From Campylobacteraceae bacterium (GTDB lineage: Bacteria; Campylobacterota; Campylobacteria; Campylobacterales; Sulfurospirillaceae): 10,871 nucleotides of DNA. The DNA lies in assembly GCA_027040375.1 (NCBI GenBank), contig JALUMJ010000076.1, positions 1-10,871 of the forward strand, written 5' to 3'. Below the pieces are notes generated by a model. That model had not been told where the DNA came from. It was given only the letters and a program-made list of their open reading frames with translations, and did no database searches. A program made the translations under genes and the position numbers. Positions within the stretch are counted from its first letter, which is position 1; each line of letters starts with the position of its first letter. Shown piece by piece: positions 1-5,308 of the stretch.

Positions 1-108
1 ACTGGTATCGGTCTGTACATGTCAAGAACCATAATAGAAGAAAATTTTAACGGCAAATTATACGCAAAAAACTGGGAACTTGGTGCGATATTCACTATTG
101 AGATTTAG
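1..108 (+). CDS. Sensor histidine kinase, C-terminal fragment
   Basis: The window opens inside a gene, and its last 35 codons read in frame 1 to a TAG at 106-108. The fragment begins with TGIGLYM, the ATP-binding G2 box of a HATPase_c domain, and ends with the short beta-strand tail usual for the C-terminus of a histidine kinase. The same TGIGLYMxxxIIE pattern occurs in the complete kinase later in the window, so the two are probably of the same class. The sensor and H-box regions lie upstream of the window and cannot be assessed. Its stop overlaps the stop of the convergent small gene by 4 nt, so the two genes run tail to tail with no room for a separate terminator. Confidence in the family is good; nothing can be said about its signal. 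Confidence 0.85.
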   Translation, partial: TGIGLYMSRTIIEENFNGKLYAKNWELGAIFTIEI

Positions 109-368
109 GATAGATATAAGTACTCTTCAGGATTTTTTATTATAGCTCCATGTTCTGCTACAGCTTCGTCCATAGTATTGTATCTTTCATTAAACTTAGG
201 GTCATCATATAAGATTTCATCATCTTTCATCTCAAAAACCATAGTTTCATATACAATTTTTTCATGGTCTCCATCAAACCACGAGTGACGAACATTCATA
301 CTGATAGTTGAAACCAGATACTCTTTGTCATCAAATTTTAAAATATTTTTTAACTCTAACTCTCTCAT
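105..368 (-). CDS. Conserved-looking small hypothetical protein (87 aa)
   Basis: This is a small acidic protein, rich in Glu and Asp, with no signal peptide, no membrane segment and no cysteines, so it is probably cytosolic. I do not recognise its family. The start ATG (366-368, minus strand) is supported by an AAAGGA Shine-Dalgarno sequence about 6 nt upstream and by a TATAAT -10 box further upstream, so it is very likely a real gene. The sequence alternates short strand-like and helical stretches (for example the YETMVFEMKDD segment followed by ERYNTMDEAVAEHG), suggesting a compact alpha/beta fold. It is divergent from the response regulator and convergent with the kinase tail. No functional link to either is visible. 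Confidence 0.8.
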   Translation of the reverse strand: MRELELKNILKFDDKEYLVSTISMNVRHSWFDGDHEKIVYETMVFEMKDDEILYDDPKFNERYNTMDEAVAEHGAIIKNPEEYLYLS

Positions 369-394
369 AAAAAATCCTTTATTAGCATTGTCGA

Positions 395-400
395 ATTATA
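395..400 (-). promoter_or_regulatory. Candidate -10 box for the 87-aa gene
   Basis: On the minus strand the sequence reads TATAAT, a perfect sigma-70 -10 hexamer, about 27 nt upstream of the ATG at 366-368. An AT-rich stretch lies upstream of it and no clear -35 box is seen, which is common in Campylobacterota. The transcript would have a short leader containing the AAAGGA ribosome site. Confidence 0.55.
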
Positions 401-426
401 TCTAAAATAAATTTAATTTAGAAATA

Positions 427-435
427 TGCTATAAT
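427..435 (+). promoter_or_regulatory. Extended -10 promoter for the response regulator-kinase pair
   Basis: TGC followed by TATAAT (430-435) forms an extended -10 element. It sits about 27 nt upstream of the ATG at 463, with an AAGGAG ribosome site at 445-450 in between. No good -35 hexamer is visible; the upstream sequence is AT-rich. It lies back to back with the minus-strand -10 box at 395-400. Confidence 0.6.
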
Positions 436-462
436 ATCTCTTTTAAGGAGTATTATAAAAAT

Positions 463-1161
463 ATGAAACGGAACAAAGTTGATTTGTTAGATATTTTATC
501 AGATAAAAAAGTTTTATATGCTGAAGATGATGAAGGAATAGCAAAAAATACTATTGAAATTTTAGAATTCTTTTTTCAAAAAGTTACAGGTGTTACAAAT
601 GGCGAGGAAGCTTTAAGAGAACTTGAAAATAGTAGCCATGATGTGCTTATCTTTGATGTCTTTATGCCCAAACTTGATGGCATAGAAACCATAAGAAGAA
701 TCAGAAAAACTGATAAAAAAATTCCTATCATAATTATATCTGCTCACACAGAGCAAGAATACTTATGGAGAGCAATTGAACTAAAAATCACAAAATATCT
801 CCCAAAACCTTGTTATAAAGATACTCTTGTAGAAGCACTAGAAGCTGTATCTTTGGAGTTATCAGACAATAAAACAGAAATAAAACTTTATGAGCAATGC
901 ATATATAATCCCTATACAAAAACTATACATGTAAATCAAAAAAGCAATAAACTATCCATAAATGAAAGCAGATTATTAGAGTATTTTATCAAGCATCCAA
1001 ATCAAACAGTCTCATATAATAGTATATATAATTATATTTGGGGGATTGATATACCTAGCAAAGAGGCAATAAAATTTATCATTAAAGAGCTAAGGAAAAA
1101 GATAGAAAAAGAGATGATTGAGAATATATATGGTGTTGGCTATATGTATAAAATTGTTTGA
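463..1161 (+). CDS. OmpR/PhoB-type response regulator
   Basis: This 232-aa protein is a DNA-binding response regulator. Residues about 15-130 form a receiver domain: acidic pocket E21/D22/D23, phospho-acceptor D65 in the DVFMPKLDG loop, switch Ser93, and invariant K115 in the LPKP motif. Residues about 145-232 form a winged-helix trans_reg_C output domain (SRLLEYFIKHPNQTVSYNSIYNYIW, then a recognition-helix region AIKFIIKELRKKI and a C-terminal YGVGYMYKI hairpin). This output class usually binds tandem direct repeats as a dimer. The start has an AAGGAG site at 445-450, slightly distant from the ATG. The gene abuts the kinase gene with no gap, so they form one operon. Its target is not proven; the 11-bp tandem repeat upstream of the rhodanese gene is a good candidate. 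Confidence 0.93.
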   Translation: MKRNKVDLLDILSDKKVLYAEDDEGIAKNTIEILEFFFQKVTGVTNGEEALRELENSSHDVLIFDVFMPKLDGIETIRRIRKTDKKIPIIIISAHTEQEYLWRAIELKITKYLPKPCYKDTLVEALEAVSLELSDNKTEIKLYEQCIYNPYTKTIHVNQKSNKLSINESRLLEYFIKHPNQTVSYNSIYNYIWGIDIPSKEAIKFIIKELRKKIEKEMIENIYGVGYMYKIV

Positions 1162-1170
1162 TTGATTAGA

Positions 1171-2613
1171 ATGTTTAAAATAAATCTAAGAATTTCTGCT
1201 ATATTGCTAATTATGCTATATCTCATAATGGTTGGTTTTTTTTATAATTTTTATCAACACCTTGTTGTGAAAGATGCAAAACAAGAAGTAGTAAATATAC
1301 TAAATACTACAAAAACAATAAGAAAATATATAGAAAATATCCAAAAACCTGTTATTTACAGTCTTGAAAAAAGAGGAGAATTGCACAAAGGTTTCTTTGA
1401 TTCAAGAATTCTTTCCTCAACATATATAGTAGATGCCATACATCACATGTACACAAATTCACAAAAATTGGAACATAAAATCCCATATAAATTTAAACTT
1501 GCAGCAACAAACCCTAGAAACCCTATAAATAAAGCCGATGACTTTGAAAAAAAGATTTTAGAAAAATTTAGACAAAACAAGATAAAAGAGTTCTCAACAA
1601 TTATAAAAGAAAATGGTAAAAATTATTTTTATGTCGCAGTTCCTATAGAAAGAAATCAAAAATCTTGTATGAAATGTCATAGTTCACCAAATATTGCACC
1701 CAAAGAATTAGTGCAGATGTATGGAAATAGAGCTGGATTTTATGAAAAAGTTGGAGATTTGAGAGCTATGATTTCACTAAAAGTTCCTCTATCTCATATA
1801 ATTTCAGCACATATAAGAGACTTTTTGATTACCATCTTTATAGCATTGATAGTTTTTATAATCTTTTATATATTTTTATATATTATCTACAAAAAGAACT
1901 TAAAACTTCAAAAAAGACAAGACCTTCTACTGCTAAATCAAAACAAACTTGCCTCGATGGGTGAAATGATAGGAAATATAGCACACCAATGGAAACAACC
2001 TCTTGCACAACTATCGTTTATACTTGTAAATATGGAATTAAACCAAGAAAGAGGAAAACTAACACAAGAAAAGCTCAAAGAAAAAATAGATGAAGCAAAC
2101 GATCAAATCTCTTATATGTCAAATACCATAGACGACTTTAGAAATTTTTTCTCTTCCGTAAAACCAAAGGAAACATATAATATAAAAAATGTCATAATTA
2201 TGGCAGAACAACTGTTGAGTGCCACACTGAATAAGAACAAAATTGAGTTAGGCATAGAGATACAAGAAAATTTTACTCTAAATGGATATCCAAATGAAAT
2301 TGTACAAGCATTAGTCAATATAATCAAAAATGCAAATGATACTTTTTTAGAACGAAATATTAACAACCCTAAAATCACGATAAAAACCTTTATGCAAGAC
2401 TCAAAAAAAGTTGTTACTATCGAGGACAATGCTGGTGGTATAAAAATAAAACCTATAGATAAGATATTTGAGCCATATTTCACAACAAAGCAATCAAATA
2501 GTGGTACAGGTATAGGTTTATATATGACAAAAATGATCATAGAAAAAAACAATGAAGGTGCTATAAGTGTGAAGAATCTACACACGGGAGTTATGTTTAT
2601 TATAATTTTTTAA
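1171..2613 (+). CDS. Membrane sensor histidine kinase with c-type heme periplasmic domain (Tll0287/DUF3365-like)
   Basis: This kinase is about 480 aa. Residues 8-28 form a first membrane helix. A periplasmic domain of about 185 residues follows, containing C166-M-K-C169-H170, a c-type heme attachment site, in a FYVAVPIE...CMKCH...GDLRAMISLKVPL context that resembles the Tll0287-like (DUF3365) heme sensor domain. A second membrane helix covers about 218-240. The cytoplasmic part has the H-box AHQWKQPL with phospho-acceptor H272, an N-box NIIKNAND near 382-390, the G1 box around D419 (EDNAGGI), an F-box FEPYFTTK, and the G2 box GTGIGLYM near 445. It presumably phosphorylates the adjacent regulator in response to redox state or a heme ligand (inference). 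Start choice: ATG at 1171; a TTG at 1162, directly after the regulator's TGA, would add three residues. Neither has a clear ribosome site, so translation is probably coupled to the upstream gene. Confidence 0.92.
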   Translation: MFKINLRISAILLIMLYLIMVGFFYNFYQHLVVKDAKQEVVNILNTTKTIRKYIENIQKPVIYSLEKRGELHKGFFDSRILSSTYIVDAIHHMYTNSQKLEHKIPYKFKLAATNPRNPINKADDFEKKILEKFRQNKIKEFSTIIKENGKNYFYVAVPIERNQKSCMKCHSSPNIAPKELVQMYGNRAGFYEKVGDLRAMISLKVPLSHIISAHIRDFLITIFIALIVFIIFYIFLYIIYKKNLKLQKRQDLLLLNQNKLASMGEMIGNIAHQWKQPLAQLSFILVNMELNQERGKLTQEKLKEKIDEANDQISYMSNTIDDFRNFFSSVKPKETYNIKNVIIMAEQLLSATLNKNKIELGIEIQENFTLNGYPNEIVQALVNIIKNANDTFLERNINNPKITIKTFMQDSKKVVTIEDNAGGIKIKPIDKIFEPYFTTKQSNSGTGIGLYMTKMIIEKNNEGAISVKNLHTGVMFIIIF

Positions 2614-2637
2614 AAATATACTCCAAACTCCCTTTTT
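2586..2637 (+). terminator. Possible intrinsic terminator after the kinase gene
   Basis: GGGAGTT (2586-2592, last codons of the kinase) is perfectly complementary to AACTCCC (2626-2632), which is followed by five T residues. The 33-nt segment between the arms is almost pure A/T and can fold partly on itself. The large loop and 7-bp stem make this a weak prediction. The second copy of the tandem repeat (ACTCCC at 2638-2643 followed by T6) could act as an alternative 3' arm. Confidence 0.4.
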
Positions 2638-2648
2638 ACTCCCTTTTT
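2627..2648 (+). promoter_or_regulatory. Perfect 11-bp tandem direct repeat, candidate response-regulator operator
   Basis: ACTCCCTTTTT occurs twice back to back (2627-2637 and 2638-2648). A partial copy, ACTCC, begins at 2620. A GC-containing 7-mer plus a 4-bp AT spacer repeated with 11-bp periodicity is the architecture of PhoB/OmpR-class binding sites, in which two monomers bind the same face of the helix. It ends just upstream of the candidate -10 box of the sulfur operon and directly downstream of the genes for such a regulator and its kinase. The first copy also overlaps the possible terminator arm, so the repeat may instead be a terminator feature. Confidence 0.5.
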
Positions 2649-2651
2649 TAT

Positions 2652-2657
2652 TATAAA
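2652..2657 (+). promoter_or_regulatory. Candidate -10 box for the rhodanese/psr operon
   Basis: TATAAA at 2652-2657 lies about 33 nt upstream of the ATG at 2690, leaving room for a leader with a strong TAAGGAG ribosome site (2678-2684). There is no good -35 hexamer; the 11-bp tandem repeat occupies that position, as expected for an activator-dependent promoter. TACAAT at 2665-2670 is an alternative but would place the start almost on the ribosome site. Confidence 0.45.
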
Positions 2658-2689
2658 ATAAATTTACAATAAATTTTTAAGGAGAATAT

Positions 2690-3637
2690 ATGAAAAAAGT
2701 TACAAGCGGGTTGATAGTATCAGCTCTTATTAGTGCCTCTGCAATGGCTCTTACAGTTCCTGCAAATCATATCGTTGATGCTGCATGGTTAAAAGCACAT
2801 ATGGGTGACAAAAATCTTGTTATCATTGATGCAAGAAAACATGTCAAAGCCTATAAAGTAGGTCATATCAAAGGTGCGGTTCAATGGAAAAGCAAAGACT
2901 TTAGACAAGGAAGATATTATAGTAAAGTTACTAAAAAAGCAATTCCTGGTTATGTTGCTTCTCCACTTACAATCAAAAGAACTATGAAGAAAAGTGGTGT
3001 AAACAATGATAGTGCTATCATTTTATATAGTGCTGGAAAAGTTGCAAAAGATTATAGAAATGCTGCACTTGCAGACTTTACAATTGAATATTATGGATTC
3101 CCAAATGTAGCTATCTTAAATGGCGGATTTGCTGGCTGGAAAAAAGCTGGTGGAGCAGTTAACAATATGAGACCAAAAGTGAAAAGAGGAAACTTTAGCT
3201 TCAAAGGTAGAAAATTCAATCAAACCATAATGGCAACAGGCGAAGATGTTGATGAAGCTGTTTGGACAGGCGATGCTCAAACTTTAGATGCAACAGGCAA
3301 AGGTAAACACTGGGATGGAACTGCAAAAGATCCTAGAAGATTACATGAAGGTCACTTAAAAGGTGCAAAACCTCTTAGTACAAAAGTTTTAGCTGTAAAA
3401 AAAGATGGTGTTTTTTATCTTGGAGACAAAGCATTTGCTACTAAAAAGTTTAAAGATGCAGGACTCAACACAAATAAAGATATCATCTCTTACTGTAACA
3501 CTGGTCACTTAGCTGCTGGACCTTGGTTTGTAGGAAGATATGTTGTCGGAATGGGCAATAAATCAAGATTATATAGTGGAAGTATGGCTGACTATACTAG
3601 ATGGCCAAAAAGAAGACTTGTCAAAGGCGACAAGTAA
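2690..3637 (+). CDS. Secreted tandem-rhodanese sulfurtransferase
   Basis: This 315-aa protein has a Sec signal peptide (Lys-rich start, hydrophobic core, cleavage likely after Ala18-Met-Ala20), so it acts in the periplasm. It has two rhodanese folds. Domain 1 (about 25-155) shows VIIDARKHVKAYKVGHIKGAV and a closing LNGGFAGWKKAGG, but Ser114 (LYSAGKV) stands where the catalytic Cys would be, so it is probably inactive. Domain 2 (about 190-310) has HEGHLKGAKPL and the loop YC269NTGHLAAGPWF with the catalytic Cys269, expected to carry a persulfide. The mature protein is markedly basic. It would move sulfane sulfur, for example from polysulfide or thiosulfate, to or from the adjacent Psr reductase; substrate is inferred from context. 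It is the first gene of the operon, with a strong TAAGGAG ribosome site, and is followed immediately by the chaperone gene and a hairpin. Confidence 0.9.
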   Translation: MKKVTSGLIVSALISASAMALTVPANHIVDAAWLKAHMGDKNLVIIDARKHVKAYKVGHIKGAVQWKSKDFRQGRYYSKVTKKAIPGYVASPLTIKRTMKKSGVNNDSAIILYSAGKVAKDYRNAALADFTIEYYGFPNVAILNGGFAGWKKAGGAVNNMRPKVKRGNFSFKGRKFNQTIMATGEDVDEAVWTGDAQTLDATGKGKHWDGTAKDPRRLHEGHLKGAKPLSTKVLAVKKDGVFYLGDKAFATKKFKDAGLNTNKDIISYCNTGHLAAGPWFVGRYVVGMGNKSRLYSGSMADYTRWPKRRLVKGDK

Positions 3638-3638
3638 T

Positions 3639-4163
3639 TTGGACCTATCTTCAAATGATAAAATATCCGCACTCTATTTGTGTGCGGATATTTTGGATTA
3701 TCCAAATGATGACTACAAAGAGAAATTAAAAGAACTAGAAGATTTGACAAACACAAAATGTAACTCGCAAGAAGTTGTTCTTGATGACTTGCAAGCAGAA
3801 TATATACAGATTTTTTCTATCAACTCCACAAAACTAAAATGCGTACCATATGCATCTTGGTGGATAGATGGGAAAATGTCAGGAAAAACTCTGTCAAAAA
3901 TTCTTGATTTTTACAATAGGTGTGGATATGAATTTGATGCCAAGAGTATGAAAAAACCGGCTGACAATTTATCTTCCATGGTTTCATTTATTGCAATATT
4001 AGCTGAAGATGGAAAAGAAGAAGAGATAAAAGAGTTTGCCAAGTTTTTAACTTGGATAGATGATTTTGCAAGCTCTTTGCAATCTGCAACACAGATAAAA
4101 ACCTTCGGCTACGCAATAGAAGTTTCAAAACAAATTATAAGTTCTTTCAAGGGGAAATTATGA
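3639..4163 (+). CDS. TorD/DmsD-family molybdoenzyme maturation chaperone
   Basis: This all-helical cytosolic protein has TorD-family hallmarks: an N-terminal LYLCADILDYPND helix, LQAEYIQIFSI followed by KCVPYASWWIDGKMSG, then ILDFYNRCGYEF, and the KPADNLSSMVSFIAILAE segment that matches the family's kPxDHL...FL region. Such chaperones bind the Tat signal of one molybdoenzyme and hold it for cofactor insertion; here the partner is presumably the PsrA subunit two genes downstream. No ATG is well placed. An ATG at 3540 would overlap the rhodanese gene by 98 nt. I prefer TTG at 3639, one base after the rhodanese stop, with AAAGG at 3623-3627 (174 aa); TTG at 3618 and GTG at 3576 are alternatives. 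The stop overlaps the next gene (ATGA), indicating coupling. A perfect hairpin lies within its first codons. Confidence 0.85.
   Translation: MDLSSNDKISALYLCADILDYPNDDYKEKLKELEDLTNTKCNSQEVVLDDLQAEYIQIFSINSTKLKCVPYASWWIDGKMSGKTLSKILDFYNRCGYEFDAKSMKKPADNLSSMVSFIAILAEDGKEEEIKEFAKFLTWIDDFASSLQSATQIKTFGYAIEVSKQIISSFKGKL
3660..3694 (+). terminator. Perfect 13-bp hairpin in the 5' end of torD (partial terminator or mRNA-stability element)
   Basis: AAAATATCCGCAC (3660-3672) and GTGCGGATATTTT (3682-3694) are perfect inverted repeats with a 9-nt loop. The stem has a GC core next to the loop (CCGCAC/GTGCGG), and its 3' side ends ATATTTT, which gives it the look of a weak bidirectional intrinsic terminator. 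It begins 23 nt after the rhodanese stop codon, so it could protect the 3' end of a rhodanese-only mRNA or reduce read-through into psrCAB. It also lies within coding sequence for the chaperone. The hairpin is certain as sequence; its function is inferred. Confidence 0.55.
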
Positions 4164-5308
4164 GTACAAACGCAAGCATTATACAAAAAAAGCCCTCGAG
4201 TGTATGGCTATTTTTGTCTTTTCTTATAGCAGCTGTTAGTATCTATGGGATGTATCAAGTCTTTTTAAATGGGCAAGAAGCATCTTATGGAATTAGCAGA
4301 GAGGTGCCATGGGGCATATTAATCATAGGATACTCTTTTTTAGTGGGTATTAGTGCGGGAACTGCCATCATAGGCTCTTTGGCACATGTATTTAAGGTAA
4401 ATGCCTTTCATGTGATGAGCAAAAGAGTAGCACTTATCTCACTCTCTGCTCTTGTCGGAGCATTTTTTATCATATTTTGGGAATTGGCTGGACCATATCA
4501 GTTACAAACTCTAAGATTGTTAAAATATTACACAAATTTTGAGATAACTTCGCCTATCTGGTGGATGGTTACACTCTATATGATAGAGTTACCATTGCTT
4601 GCTATTGAGGTATATTTCTTAGTAAGTAAAAAACACGAATCAGCATTTTTTGCTTCACTTTTTGGCTTGTTTTTAGGTGTCATCGCCTACTCTACACTAG
4701 CTTTTGTTTTTGCATCAAATGCAACTAGACCACTTTGGCACAGTACATCTTTTTCACTGTTTTTTATCATTTCAGCCGTAACCGCAGGTGCAGCGATAGT
4801 TTTGATGATGATATTTGTAAGTGGCAGAGGAAAAAATTTGATAGAGAATGTAAGCGCTCTTAGCAAAATGCTTTTTTTAGGGCTCTGTTTGATGTTTTTT
4901 GTCGATACTTGGAATGTATTTTTAAATACCTATGGCGCACAAAGTGAGCTTGATGCAACTATGAAACTTTTTATTGGTAATGGTCCTCTAGCTTTTAACT
5001 TTTACTATCTTGAGCTTGGTTTGGGGATTATAATTCCTGCTATACTACTTGCAATCAGCGGTTTTAAATCTCCATTTTTATCTGCGTTAGCTGGATTATT
5101 TATGTTAGTCGGTATGTTTTTTGCAAGATTTGATAGTATAGTCGGAGGACAACTTCTAACTAGGCCAGATATTCATATGAATTTTATGCTTCATACTTAT
5201 CATGTCTCAAACAGTGAACTCTCTATCTTTATAGGTGGCTTAGGAGTTGCACTTCTAATCTTCTTTTTAGGGGAAAAATTTATAAACTTAGAAGAGGAGA
5301 CACACTGA
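4160..5308 (+). CDS. psrC: NrfD/PsrC-family quinone-interacting membrane subunit
   Basis: This 382-aa polytopic protein has about nine or ten hydrophobic helices (roughly residues 14-35, 51-78, 90-110, 131-154, 164-184, 197-219, 237-255, 279-302, 307-332, 354-374). The segment REVPWGILIIGYSFLVGISAGTA is typical of the NrfD/PsrC family's first quinone-site helix pair. It lacks cofactor-binding motifs, as expected: PsrC-type anchors exchange electrons between menaquinol and the PsrB iron-sulfur subunit. Its start overlaps the torD stop (ATGA) with AAGGGG as ribosome site, and its stop overlaps the psrA start (TGATG), so the three are translationally coupled. The gene order C-A-B differs from the A-B-C order of classical psr operons. 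Family confidence is high; naming as polysulfide-specific is inference. Confidence 0.88.
   Translation: MSTNASIIQKKPSSVWLFLSFLIAAVSIYGMYQVFLNGQEASYGISREVPWGILIIGYSFLVGISAGTAIIGSLAHVFKVNAFHVMSKRVALISLSALVGAFFIIFWELAGPYQLQTLRLLKYYTNFEITSPIWWMVTLYMIELPLLAIEVYFLVSKKHESAFFASLFGLFLGVIAYSTLAFVFASNATRPLWHSTSFSLFFIISAVTAGAAIVLMMIFVSGRGKNLIENVSALSKMLFLGLCLMFFVDTWNVFLNTYGAQSELDATMKLFIGNGPLAFNFYYLELGLGIIIPAILLAISGFKSPFLSALAGLFMLVGMFFARFDSIVGGQLLTRPDIHMNFMLHTYHVSNSELSIFIGGLGVALLIFFLGEKFINLEEETH

Noticed and set aside
2112..2585. 157-codon open frame on the minus strand inside the kinase gene
   Set aside because: It lies wholly within a well-supported kinase domain on the other strand, has no ribosome site and no recognisable domain; it is a by-product of A/T-rich coding.
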